A stretch of DNA of 64,000 nt from Mucilaginibacter rubeus (GTDB lineage: Bacteria > Bacteroidota > Bacteroidia > Sphingobacteriales > Sphingobacteriaceae). The translations under genes and the position numbers were made by a program. The number at the start of each line of letters is the position of its first letter. The stretch's first letter is position 1. The DNA lies in the NCBI RefSeq assembly GCF_014643835.1, contig NZ_BMKD01000001.1, positions 868,001-932,000 on the forward strand, in the 5' to 3' direction. Under the pieces are notes generated by a model. The model saw nothing but the letters and a program-made list of their open reading frames with translations, was not told where the DNA came from and searched no databases. This document shows, in pieces, positions 44,015-52,598 of this stretch.

Positions 44015-44048
44015 TTAATCACTAATCTCCAACCTCTAATCACTAAGA
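44015..44048 (-). repeat. post-stop 7-bp array, NGATTAG type, minus strand
   Basis: Read on the minus strand: after the TGA of the carboxyltransferase gene come six bases (TCTTAG) and four units of NGATTAG form, running straight into the terminator hairpin. The array is therefore in the same sense orientation as those after rseP and trxB, though on the other strand. Confidence 0.9.
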
Positions 44049-45677
44049 TCACGTCTGCATAACCCCTACATTAAAAGCCTTTTCTATCGGTGCGTGGTTA
44101 GCCGCGTCGATACCCATTGAAATTACTTTACGGGTTTCAAGCGGGTCGATGATCCCATCAACCCAAAGTCGGGCAGCGGCATAATATGGAGTTGTTTGAG
44201 AGTTATATTTATCTGTTATCTGTTTCAATAACTCAGCTTCTTTTGTTGCGTCAATCTCTTCGCCTTTCGCTTTGAGGCTTGCTTCCTGGATTTGTAACAG
44301 CGTTTTCGCTGCTTGTCCGCCGCCCATTACCGCAATTTTGGCCGACGGCCAGGCATAGATCAATCGTGGATCGTACGCTTTGCCACACATGGCGTAATTG
44401 CCCGCTCCGTAACTATTGCCAATAACAATGGTAAACTTTGGCACTACTGAATTTGCTACTGCATTCACCATTTTGGCGCCATCTTTAATGATGCCTCCCT
44501 GCTCCGAGCGGCTACCCACCATAAAACCGGTGACATCCTGTAAAAACACCAATGGGATTTTTTTTTGATTGCAATTCATGATAAAACGGGTAGCCTTATC
44601 TGCCGAATCAGAATAGATCACCCCACCAAACTGCATTTCTCCTTTTTTTGATTTGATCACTTTGCGCTGATTAGCTACAATCCCTACAGCCCATCCGTCA
44701 ATGCGGCCTAAGCCGCAAATGATAGATTGTCCGTAGCCATCTTTATAGGGTTCAAATTCTGAGTTATCCAACAAACGGAGTATGATCTCCTTCATATCAT
44801 AGGCTTTTTCCCGGTTATCGGGCAGTATTCCATAAATTTCTTTTTCACTGAGTTTTGGAGCTGAGGGCTGGATCCTGTCGAAACCGGCTTTGGTATAATC
44901 GCCCGTCATACTCATGATATTACGGATGGAATCAAGAGCGGCTTGATCATTAGGCTGTTTATAATCGGTAACGCCTGAAATTTCGCAATGAGTAGTGGCA
45001 CCACCGAGGGTTTCGTTATCTACATCCTCGCCAATGGCCGATTTTACGAGATATGATCCCGCCAGGAAAACAGAGCCTGTGCCTTCTACTATCATCGCTT
45101 CATCGCTCATGATAGGCAGATATGCACCTCCTGCCACGCATGAACCCATAATGGCGGCGATCTGGATAATTCCCATACTGCTCATGATAGCATTATTGCG
45201 AAAAATGCGGCCAAAGTGTTCTTTATCCGGAAAGATCTCGTCCTGCAAAGGCAGATAAACTCCTGCTGAATCGACGAGGTAAATGATAGGTAACTTGTTT
45301 TCGATGGCTATTTCCTGGGCACGGAGGTTCTTCTTAGCTGTTATCGGAAACCAGGCCCCAGCTTTTACAGTTGCATCATTGGCAACTACAACACATTGCC
45401 TGCCGGATATGTACCCAATGCCACAAATAACGCCACCTGACGGACAGCCGCCATGCTCGGCGTACATGCCGTCGGCAACAAAAGCGCCGAGCTCCAGCCA
45501 TGGTTTATCTTTGTCAATGAGGTAAGCTACCCGCTCGCGGGCCAGCATTTTTCCTTTTTCTTTTTGTTTGGCTGCGGCTTTTTCACCACCGCCCTGATGT
45601 ACTTTGTTAAGCCGGGTGTTTAGCTCATAAACAAGCTGCTTATTAATATCTTCATTTTTATTGAATTCGATATTCAT
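44049..45677 (-). CDS. acyl-CoA carboxylase carboxyltransferase (beta) subunit
   Basis: 542 residues of the PccB/MccB type. N-terminal crotonase half with KEKGKMLARERVAYLID and GGCPSGGVICGIG, FGRIFRNNAIMSS, the oxyanion GSCVAGGAYLP; C-terminal half with FLQDVTGFMVG and GNSYGAGNYAMCGKAYDPR. Sequence leans to the methylcrotonyl-CoA carboxylase branch. It needs a biotin carboxylase/BCCP subunit, which is not in this window. Probably monocistronic: array and terminator follow, and a hairpin and arrays precede. Confidence 0.92.
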   Translation of the reverse strand: MNIEFNKNEDINKQLVYELNTRLNKVHQGGGEKAAAKQKEKGKMLARERVAYLIDKDKPWLELGAFVADGMYAEHGGCPSGGVICGIGYISGRQCVVVANDATVKAGAWFPITAKKNLRAQEIAIENKLPIIYLVDSAGVYLPLQDEIFPDKEHFGRIFRNNAIMSSMGIIQIAAIMGSCVAGGAYLPIMSDEAMIVEGTGSVFLAGSYLVKSAIGEDVDNETLGGATTHCEISGVTDYKQPNDQAALDSIRNIMSMTGDYTKAGFDRIQPSAPKLSEKEIYGILPDNREKAYDMKEIILRLLDNSEFEPYKDGYGQSIICGLGRIDGWAVGIVANQRKVIKSKKGEMQFGGVIYSDSADKATRFIMNCNQKKIPLVFLQDVTGFMVGSRSEQGGIIKDGAKMVNAVANSVVPKFTIVIGNSYGAGNYAMCGKAYDPRLIYAWPSAKIAVMGGGQAAKTLLQIQEASLKAKGEEIDATKEAELLKQITDKYNSQTTPYYAAARLWVDGIIDPLETRKVISMGIDAANHAPIEKAFNVGVMQT

Positions 45678-45763
45678 AATTGGTTTTAGATAGGACAGGT
45701 AATTTAGAAAATTTCCTATCTAAAAAAGGAAATTGTAAACGGTTTTGTTTCAAAGGGATAAAA

Positions 45764-45858
45764 CAGTTAGCAGTAAATAGTTGGCAACAGGCAGTTCATT
45801 AGCTTATAAAACCTTCGCAAACACCAAAACTTTTGACTTAAAACTTCGAACTTAAGAC
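45764..45858 (-). repeat. post-stop 7-bp arrays after the LOG gene
   Basis: On the minus strand the base after the LOG stop begins at least five units of the form GTYNNAA (45858-45824). A second run of six units of the plus-strand form CAGTTNG (45764-45805) follows, also with period 7. A hairpin with AATTTCC/GGAAATT arms (45710-45734) lies beyond. Confidence 0.82.
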
Positions 45859-46443
45859 TTAAATAAGGTTTTTGTCTTTAAACCATACTTCATCCGGTTT
45901 TACGTCGAAATTATCCATCAGGTTTACCAGCTCTATCGGATCGCCTGAGGTAAGAATCAGTTCGCGATTGGTTGGCTTCAGAAAACGTTGTTCAACCATT
46001 ACATCCATTTGTTTAAGTAACAGATCGTAAAAGCCGTTGACGTTGAGCAAGCCGATAGGATGGTTATGCAAACCCAACTGCAGCCAGGTTAGCACCTCAA
46101 AAAACTCCTCAAGAGTGCCCCATCCGCCCGGAAGCGTAATGATGCCTTCACTAAGATCGTTCATCATTTGTTTACGCTGATGCATATTTTCTACAATGTG
46201 CAACTCGGTTAAACCTGTATGTCCTACTTCTTTATCCATCAAAAACTGCGGGATTATACCGATAACTTTACCTCCCCTGCTTAACACAGCATCGGCCATC
46301 AAACCCATAACGCCAACTTTACCGCCGCCAAACACAAGTGTAATGTTACGGCTTACCATAACCTCTGCCAATAGTTCGATGGCTTGTTTTAATGCAGGAT
46401 CGCCATTGAAATTGGCACCGCAGAACACACAGATAGATTTCAT
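45859..46443 (-). CDS. LOG family protein (TIGR00730), cytokinin riboside 5'-monophosphate phosphoribohydrolase-like
   Basis: 194 residues, Rossmann fold. Family marks: MKSICVFCGAN at the start, GGGKVGVMGLMADAVL, and PGGWGTLEEFFEVLTWLQLG containing the PGGxGTxxE nucleotide motif. Homologues hydrolyse N6-modified AMP or simple nucleotide monophosphates to base and ribose 5-phosphate. The ATG at 46443 gives the family N-terminus. Confidence 0.9.
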   Translation of the reverse strand: MKSICVFCGANFNGDPALKQAIELLAEVMVSRNITLVFGGGKVGVMGLMADAVLSRGGKVIGIIPQFLMDKEVGHTGLTELHIVENMHQRKQMMNDLSEGIITLPGGWGTLEEFFEVLTWLQLGLHNHPIGLLNVNGFYDLLLKQMDVMVEQRFLKPTNRELILTSGDPIELVNLMDNFDVKPDEVWFKDKNLI

Positions 46444-46540
46444 GCTCAATGATAACAAAATTTGTTCAATGGCCTATTAAGGTTTTGTTACCTGTTGATT
46501 GTATGTTATCCAATATTTATATATTTAGAAAAATTATCAC

Positions 46541-47320
46541 ATGAAAAAACCTATCTTAACCATTATCACGTTTTTTATTGTTGCAGTGCAGGCATTCGCA
46601 CAAAACATCACAACTCCTAATGTTGAGCAAAAAGACGATCAATCAACAATCATCAAAAAAATAGAAACCAATAGTCAGTATACTATTGTGACCTTTGAAA
46701 ACTATGCTTACCAGGATAATGCGTGGCTACAGCTCAATAAAGAGATCTTTATTCAAACTGATTTAAGCAACGCACATTATGAGTATGTTAAGTCGGAAAA
46801 CATAGCCATGGTACCCAATAAAAATGTATTAAAAAAGGCTGGTGATAAGCTTGAGTTTAAGGTATATTTTAAAAAAATACCTTCTGCTGCAAAATCCATT
46901 GACATCATAGAGCATGCCGGGTTAAGCAGGTCGGGAATTAACTATTTTAATTTTTATAATGTTAGTTTAACTGAGCAAGCTGCCGCAACCAAGCATGTCA
47001 AGGTAACCGATGTTGTATTGCTTCCGCCACCACCTGTAGCCACGGATACAGCCTCAACAGGACTATTTAATGGAAGCCCCTCTAATGACATGCAAAACGC
47101 GATGAATTCTATGGGACCGATGTACGCATCGATGGCAAAATCAGTGCTTGATGCTCAACTCGCTTACTTTAAGCAGCCCGGCAAAATAGCCGAAATAGCT
47201 AAATTAAATAAAGATTATTTTGATGCACTTGTTAAAGTGGGATTCAATTACGAACAGGCGTTAAAGATCATCACCGCGAACGGTTTAATTTCAAAATCAT
47301 CATCAGTGACCGGCCAATAG
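46541..47320 (+). CDS. secreted hypothetical protein
   Basis: 259 residues. Signal peptide (MKKPILTIITFFIVAVQAFAQ). A beta-rich domain (about 25-150: IIKKIETNSQYTIVTFENYAYQDNAWLQLNKE, KVYFKKIPSAAKSIDIIEH) is joined by a proline-rich linker to a helical C-terminus (SVLDAQLAYFKQPGKIAEIAKLNKDYFDALVKVGF). The first domain resembles conserved Bacteroidota proteins that describe a DUF4384-like or cohesive beta sandwich, but I cannot name it. Flanked by a strong terminator; probably a single-gene unit. Confidence 0.72.
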   Translation: MKKPILTIITFFIVAVQAFAQNITTPNVEQKDDQSTIIKKIETNSQYTIVTFENYAYQDNAWLQLNKEIFIQTDLSNAHYEYVKSENIAMVPNKNVLKKAGDKLEFKVYFKKIPSAAKSIDIIEHAGLSRSGINYFNFYNVSLTEQAAATKHVKVTDVVLLPPPPVATDTASTGLFNGSPSNDMQNAMNSMGPMYASMAKSVLDAQLAYFKQPGKIAEIAKLNKDYFDALVKVGFNYEQALKIITANGLISKSSSVTGQ

Positions 47321-47332
47321 GTTATTATCAAA

Positions 47333-47378
47333 AACAAAAGCGGCTGAAAGATAGAGGATCTTTCAGCCGCTTTTGTTT
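47333..47378. terminator. bidirectional intrinsic terminator
   Basis: AACAAAAGCGGCTGAAAGAT pairs perfectly with its inverted copy across AGAG. Lies between the convergent secreted-protein gene and guaB. Confidence 0.9.
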
Positions 47379-47398
47379 TATGCAGTTTATATTAAGAA

Positions 47399-48871
47399 TT
47401 ACCTGCTTGTATAGTTAGGCGCTTCTTTAGTGATAGTAATATCATGCGGATGACTTTCGCGCATACCAGCAGCGGTGATCCTCACAAATTTGGCACGTTG
47501 GAGGTCTTCGATATTGGCAGCACCGCAATAGTGCATGCCGGCACGTAAACCACCGATGTACTGGAAAATCACTTCGGCCATGCTGCCTTTAAACGGCACG
47601 CGACCAACAATTCCTTCTGGTACCAGTTTTGTCACTACATCGGTTTCATCCTGAAAATAGCGGTCTTTTGAGCCTTTGGCCATCGCCTCAACCGAACCCA
47701 TACCACGGTATGATTTAAATTTACGGCCTTCATATATAATAGTTTCGCCGGGCGACTCTTCAACACCGGCAAATAATGAACCTGCCATAATTGAGCTTGC
47801 GCCGGCGGCAATAGCTTTAACGATATCTCCGGTTTGTTTAATACCGCCATCGGCAATTACCGGAACCCCACGACCTTCAAGTGCCTTGGCGCATTCATAT
47901 ACCGCGTATAACTGTGGTACACCCACACCGGCAATGATACGGGTTGTACAAATCGAGCCCGGGCCAATACCTACTTTAACCGCATCAGCACCGGCATCAG
48001 CAAGTGCGATAGCAGCATCGCCTGTTGCGATGTTGCCGGCAATTACCTGTAGGTTAGGATAGAGTTTTTTAACTGCCTTAACCATATCAATAACTCCTTT
48101 TGAATGGCCATGAGCTGTATCAACCGTAATTACGTCAACACCGGCATTAACCAGGGCGGTTACCCGGTCAATGTTATCGGCGGCCACACCAACGGCTGCA
48201 CCAACACGTAAACGACCGTATTCGTCTTTACAAGCGTTAGGGAAGTTTTTAACTTTCTGAATATCTTTATAAGTGATGAGGCCTACCAGTTTCCCATCTT
48301 TATTCACAACCGGTAGTTTCTCAATCTTATTACTTTGCAATATGTTGGCAGCGTCAACTAAAGTAGTTCCTTCAGGTGCAGTGATCAGGTTGGTTTTGGT
48401 CATTACTTCGCTCACGGGAACGCTCATATCTTTTTGGAAGCGAAGATCACGATTGGTGATAATGCCTTTCAGATTATGATCGGCATCAATAACCGGGATA
48501 CCACCAATGCTAAATTCCCTCATGATCTGGAAAGCGTCTGCAAGCAAGGCGTCTTCCAGTAAAGTTACCGGATCCTGGATCATACCGCTTTCTGAGCGTT
48601 TAACCTTGCGCACCTCGTCGGCCTGTGCCTGTATGGTCATGTTTTTGTGTAACATGCCTATACCGCCTGCCTGTGCAATGGCAATAGCCAGATCAGCCTC
48701 AGTAACGGTATCCATGGCTGCCGAAATGATAGGAATGTTTAACCGGATGCTTTTAGTTAAGTAAGTGCCGGTATTCACTTCGCGCGGTAACACTTCTGAA
48801 TAAGCCGGGAGTAGTAAAACGTCGTCGTAAGTTAATCCTTCGGCAACAAATTTTGATGGGTCTAACTGCAT
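47399..48871 (-). CDS. guaB: inosine-5'-monophosphate dehydrogenase
   Basis: 490 residues; oxidises IMP to XMP, the first step to GMP. Barrel with [12 protein letters not shown], two CBS domains inserted at about 95-205, the catalytic cysteine C308 in GPGSICTTR, and the flap with [12 protein letters not shown]. Full length. A TACCTTTG -7 element lies 35 bases upstream. Convergent terminator downstream. Confidence 0.97.
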   Translation of the reverse strand: MQLDPSKFVAEGLTYDDVLLLPAYSEVLPREVNTGTYLTKSIRLNIPIISAAMDTVTEADLAIAIAQAGGIGMLHKNMTIQAQADEVRKVKRSESGMIQDPVTLLEDALLADAFQIMREFSIGGIPVIDADHNLKGIITNRDLRFQKDMSVPVSEVMTKTNLITAPEGTTLVDAANILQSNKIEKLPVVNKDGKLVGLITYKDIQKVKNFPNACKDEYGRLRVGAAVGVAADNIDRVTALVNAGVDVITVDTAHGHSKGVIDMVKAVKKLYPNLQVIAGNIATGDAAIALADAGADAVKVGIGPGSICTTRIIAGVGVPQLYAVYECAKALEGRGVPVIADGGIKQTGDIVKAIAAGASSIMAGSLFAGVEESPGETIIYEGRKFKSYRGMGSVEAMAKGSKDRYFQDETDVVTKLVPEGIVGRVPFKGSMAEVIFQYIGGLRAGMHYCGAANIEDLQRAKFVRITAAGMRESHPHDITITKEAPNYTSR

Positions 48872-48905
48872 AGCAAATAATTATTTTGGAGTTATTATTT
48901 GCCGG

Positions 48906-48913
48906 GCAAAGGT
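48906..48913 (-). promoter_or_regulatory. candidate -7 element for guaB
   Basis: TACCTTTG on the minus strand fits TAnnTTTG exactly; predicted start about 48900. The -33 side is not a clean TTTG, because it runs into the palindromic repeat region. Confidence 0.45.
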
Positions 48914-48924
48914 AATAAAATATT

Positions 48925-49149
48925 TCGGATTTTGGAATTTCGCTTTTCTATTTATTTAAAATTGCCTTAAGATGATAATTCGGGATTTGGGATTTCGAAT
49001 GTTCGATTTCGGATTTATTTTATTTTTACTGCTCAAATCCATTCAAGAATTTTGGAATTTCGCTTTCTGATTCGCCGTTAGACAAATCAAAAAGCGAAAT
49101 TCCGAAATCAAAGTAATCCGAAATCGAACATCCCAATTCCGAAATCAAA
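48925..49149. repeat. inverted 7-bp repeat arrays between guaB and M16 gene
   Basis: 225 bases of T/G-rich 7-bp units. On the minus strand units of TTTGATT/TCGGAAT form begin at the first base after the M16 stop (49149). The left half carries the inverted version (for example 48999-49015 is the exact reverse complement of 49115-49131, and 49054-49066 of 49091-49103). The word GGAATTTCGCTTT or its complement occurs three times. The region can fold into a long branched hairpin. Confidence 0.85.
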
Positions 49150-50427
49150 TTAATATTTCCCTACAATCACTTTATAAAACTGATCGAAGTTGAAATACGT
49201 ATTGGCCAGTTGGATCAGCTTATCTGAAGTTATGTTTTTTACGGTCACCGTGTACCTGTCATAATAATCGTAATCCAAACCTGCAAAATAGATGGTTTTG
49301 AATTTATCAGCATGTGAAAATACATTTTCCAAACTTCCTAATAATGAGCCTAACATGTAATTGCGCACCAGGGAAAGTTCCTCTTCCGGTACCAGTTCGG
49401 TTTTCAACAGGTTCATTTCTTTTTCAATCTCGGCAACCGCCGACTTACAAACATCTGCACCAACCTCTGTCGCTATAAAGAATGATCCGCCCTGCTTAAA
49501 TGACGCCAGCCCTGATCCTATACCATAGGTATATCCTTTATCCTCGCGGATATTAGCCATTAACCGCGATCCAAAATAACCACCGAATACTGTATTTAAA
49601 ACCTGTAACGCCTGGAAGTCTTCATGCGAACGGTTGATGATAGGCGTACCTATCCGGATAGCCGATTGCAAAGCTTCCGGTTTTTCTGTAAAATAAAACA
49701 GGTCGGCGGCGGCTTTAATATCGGGCTGAATTGTAACCGCCGGGGTTGGGCTGTTTTCCCAGTCTTTATCAAACGTATCGGTAAGCAATGTCAGCATTTC
49801 AGGCTCAATCTTACCCGCTATAACGATAGTGCAATTGGAAGGCTGGTACATTTTTTTGTAATGTGCCAGCATATCATCATGCTGTAGGGTTTGATAGTCG
49901 GTCATCTCAGCAGCATATCCAAAAATGGTAGTTCCATAAACAGCCCTGTTAAATGCTCTGCGGGCCACCACATCATTTTTTTGCAGACTAACCTGCAATT
50001 TTTGTTGTTGGTTGCGCTTAAAGGTTTCCAGTTCCTTCTTCGGAAAAATGGAATTATTCAGGATATCGGCAATAACCGGTAAAGTATGGTGCAGGTGTTT
50101 ATTTAAGCTATACAGTGTTACCTGCGAGTTTTCATATCCATAGTCAACCTGTAAAAAGGCGCCGTAAAAGTCAATTTTGTCGGCAATCTGTGCAGCAGTT
50201 AAAGTTGTAGTGCCATCAGTAAGCATGGAGTTTACGGCCATGTTAAGCAATGGTTTCGCCGGATCAAAGCTTAGGTTACCGAAGACCCACTCAATGCGCA
50301 CAAGCTCCTGGTCGCCGGAGTTAAAGCAAAAAATGTTGCAGCCATTGCTTAGTTTCTTGTGCTCTGGCCTAATCAGATTAATATTATCGATAGCCCTGAA
50401 TTCGGGGGCTAATTTTCTGTTGATCAT
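49150..50427 (-). CDS. M16-family peptidase-like protein, catalytically inactive partner
   Basis: 425 residues, two M16 half-domains. The HxxEH zinc motif expected near residue 60 is absent: the equivalent helix reads LLNMAVNSMLTDGT. The R/Y pair of the C-terminal half is kept (ANIREDKGYTYGIGSGL), as in the non-catalytic subunits of heterodimeric M16 peptidases. It probably binds the active subunit encoded next to it, 107 bases upstream. No signal peptide, so cytosolic or exported by other means. Confidence 0.9.
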   Translation of the reverse strand: MINRKLAPEFRAIDNINLIRPEHKKLSNGCNIFCFNSGDQELVRIEWVFGNLSFDPAKPLLNMAVNSMLTDGTTTLTAAQIADKIDFYGAFLQVDYGYENSQVTLYSLNKHLHHTLPVIADILNNSIFPKKELETFKRNQQQKLQVSLQKNDVVARRAFNRAVYGTTIFGYAAEMTDYQTLQHDDMLAHYKKMYQPSNCTIVIAGKIEPEMLTLLTDTFDKDWENSPTPAVTIQPDIKAAADLFYFTEKPEALQSAIRIGTPIINRSHEDFQALQVLNTVFGGYFGSRLMANIREDKGYTYGIGSGLASFKQGGSFFIATEVGADVCKSAVAEIEKEMNLLKTELVPEEELSLVRNYMLGSLLGSLENVFSHADKFKTIYFAGLDYDYYDRYTVTVKNITSDKLIQLANTYFNFDQFYKVIVGKY

Positions 50428-50442
50428 ATGTATATTGTTTAT

Positions 50443-50528
50443 CTGAATCAGAATTTACAGAATTTTACAATTCACAGAATGCCATTTGAAATTCAGCTAA
50501 TTCTTAAATTCTGTAAATTCTGATTCAG
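50443..50528. repeat. 23-bp perfect palindrome after the active M16 gene
   Basis: 50443-50465 is the exact reverse complement of 50506-50528. On the minus strand it starts 6 bases after the stop of the active M16 gene. The word GAAT recurs at 6-9 base spacing, so it is a looser relative of the 7-bp arrays. It may also act as a terminator or mRNA-stabilising hairpin between the two M16 genes. Confidence 0.8.
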
Positions 50529-50534
50529 ACGGTT

Positions 50535-51773
50535 TTATTTCTCAGCCAAATAAATAAGTGTTGATGAATTATCTTTTCTGAACAGTTTATTGGCTTGTGC
50601 TTTTACCTGGGCAGCGTTTACAGCAAGATATTTTGCTGTTTCATGGTTGATCAGGTCAGCATCACCCAGCAATTCAAATGAGGCCAGGTTCATGGCCTTA
50701 TCCAATAGCGACATTTCGGAAAATATCATGGTTGACTCGGTTTTGTTCTGAACTTTAGTAAGTTCATCTGCCGGGATTCCCTCAGTTTTTATTTTCTCCA
50801 GTTCCTCCCATAATGCAGTCTCTGCCTGTTCAATGCTGATGCCATCGAGCGGTTTGCCTTCTAACACAAACATGCCTTTATCCAAACTGCCGGTAATATA
50901 GGCATGCACCTCGCTAAAAATCTGTTTTTCCTTAATCAGCGATTTATATAACCGTGATGAATTGCCGCGCGAAAGAATATCCGAAAGCAGCTCTACCACA
51001 TAGTAATCTTGATCTGTGCGGGCCCCCATCTGAAAAGCGATATACACATCATTGAGTGGTACTTTGGCGGTAACCGTTTCGCGGCGGGCTTCCTGCTGTT
51101 CAGGTTCCTGGGGAAGGCTGCGGTGATATCTTTCGCCGGCCGGGATCGGAGCAAACCATTTTTCGGAGAGCTCTTTTACCTGTTCAGTTGTTACGTTACC
51201 CCCTACTACCATAATGGCGTTTTGTGGGTTATAATGTTTTTTGAAGAACGCTTTTACGTCTTCGATTTGTGCATCCTCGATATGTTTGATGGTTTTGCCG
51301 ATAGTCGCCCAACGATAAGGGTGTTTTTTGTAAACCAGCGGACGAAGCTTTAACCAAACATCGCCGTATGGCTGATTTAAGTACCGCTGTTTAAACTCCT
51401 CTATAACTACGTTACGCTGCACCTCAAGGCTTTTTTCGCTAAAAGCAAGGCTCAGCATCCGGTCACTCTCCAACCAAAATGCGGTTTCCAGGTTAGCCGA
51501 TGGCAGAGTGATATAATAGTTGGTGATATCGTTGCTGGTAAAGGCATTATTTTCACCTCCTACCCTTTGCAGTGGTTCGTCATAAACAGGGATATTGACT
51601 GATCCGCCAAACATGAGATGCTCAAACAAATGGGCAAAGCCGGTTTGTTCAGGATCTTCATCGCGTGCACCAACATCATATAAAATGTTAAGCACCGCCA
51701 TTGGCGTTGTATTATCTTCATGCACAATAACCCTAAGGCCATTGTCAAGTGTGAATCGGTTGAATTTAACCAT
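50535..51773 (-). CDS. M16-family zinc peptidase, active subunit
   Basis: 412 residues. Inverted zinc motif H48-x-x-E51-H52 in FAHLFEHLMFGG with the downstream glutamate in NVVIEEFKQR (about residue 128). Two half-domains as in pitrilysin relatives. Its partner lacking the motif is encoded downstream. A TACATTTG -7 element lies about 30 bases upstream. Likely degrades small peptides. Confidence 0.93.
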   Translation of the reverse strand: MVKFNRFTLDNGLRVIVHEDNTTPMAVLNILYDVGARDEDPEQTGFAHLFEHLMFGGSVNIPVYDEPLQRVGGENNAFTSNDITNYYITLPSANLETAFWLESDRMLSLAFSEKSLEVQRNVVIEEFKQRYLNQPYGDVWLKLRPLVYKKHPYRWATIGKTIKHIEDAQIEDVKAFFKKHYNPQNAIMVVGGNVTTEQVKELSEKWFAPIPAGERYHRSLPQEPEQQEARRETVTAKVPLNDVYIAFQMGARTDQDYYVVELLSDILSRGNSSRLYKSLIKEKQIFSEVHAYITGSLDKGMFVLEGKPLDGISIEQAETALWEELEKIKTEGIPADELTKVQNKTESTMIFSEMSLLDKAMNLASFELLGDADLINHETAKYLAVNAAQVKAQANKLFRKDNSSTLIYLAEK

Positions 51774-51801
51774 GTATCTCTTAAATTTTTAATACGGATA
51801 G

Positions 51802-51830
51802 CAAATGTATAACTTTTGATGACATTGAAA
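51802..51830 (-). promoter_or_regulatory. candidate promoter for the M16 pair
   Basis: On the minus strand TACATTTG (51802-51809) fits TAnnTTTG; a TTTC lies 17 bases upstream in place of TTTG. Predicted start about 51796. Confidence 0.5.
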
Positions 51831-51896
51831 GTGAATGCCAAAAATGAACAAGTGTTTTAGGTTAGGCCCCGGTATTTTTTTACTTTTAGGCTACCA

Positions 51897-52460
51897 ATGA
51901 CCCGCGACGAACTTACCCAAAAAATAGCGAATACCATAGGCAAACTCAAAGTGCTTGAATTAAGCCGTATTTTGACGGAACAACAGTTTGATTTGCGCGA
52001 CCTGATAGAGATTACCTTTCATGCTGATAAACCCCTCGGGTTCCGTGCGGCGTGGCTCCTGGAAAACATGTTTTTAAAAGATCCTGAGGTGTTTACCAAT
52101 AATCTTGAATATTTGATTGAACGGTTACCACAGGTTACCAATCCAGGCTGCCAAAGGCATTATGCTAAAATATTGATGCACGCCACCGAAGAAAAAGAAC
52201 AATCGCCGGTAAAACAAAAACTGAACAGCATCGATCTTGAACCAGCGGTTGAGCAGCTTTTTGACTGGATGATAGATCCAAAAGTTAAAATAGCGGTGAA
52301 AGTATTTGCTGGTTGGGCTTTGTTTAATTTGCGGCACCGTTACCCCTGGGTGGCCGATGAGCTACCGGCCCAGCTTGAATTTTTAACGCGTAATGGTACG
52401 GCGGCTATCCAGTCGGCAGGAAAAAAAATGACGAAGGAATTGAGATCTAAGCCTCTCTAA
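51897..52460 (+). CDS. conserved helical repeat protein (HEAT-like)
   Basis: 187 residues, no signal peptide or membrane segment, built from short helix pairs (LTQKIANTIGKLKVLELSRIL, GFRAAWLLENMFLKDPEVF, KVKIAVKVFAGWALFNLRHRY) as in HEAT/armadillo-type alpha solenoids. In this group such proteins are often labelled adenylosuccinate lyase, but none of that enzyme's active-site motifs are present. Probably a protein-protein interaction module; partner unknown. Confidence 0.7.
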   Translation: MTRDELTQKIANTIGKLKVLELSRILTEQQFDLRDLIEITFHADKPLGFRAAWLLENMFLKDPEVFTNNLEYLIERLPQVTNPGCQRHYAKILMHATEEKEQSPVKQKLNSIDLEPAVEQLFDWMIDPKVKIAVKVFAGWALFNLRHRYPWVADELPAQLEFLTRNGTAAIQSAGKKMTKELRSKPL

Positions 52461-52519
52461 TCCCCCGAAGGGCAGACGTTTAAAAATTGGCTGTTATATT
52501 AAAAGCCAAAAGCCGCCAA

Positions 52520-52598
52520 CAAATATCCCGCTGTCCCTACAGAAATATTTGTCACCGACTTTTAACTTAAGATTTTTGACTTAAGACTTTCGACTTAC
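52520..52598 (-). repeat. post-stop 7-bp array followed by hairpin
   Basis: On the minus strand the base after the TAA at 52599-52601 starts six exact-period units of the form NNAAGTC/NNAAATC (52598-52557). Beyond it a hairpin with CAAATAT/ATATTTG arms and CTGT/ACAG inner pairs (52520-52551) may terminate transcription. Confidence 0.85.

Noticed and set aside
51897-52460. Adenylosuccinate lyase annotation
   Set aside because: No fumarase/aspartase-superfamily signature and far too short; the sequence is a helical repeat.
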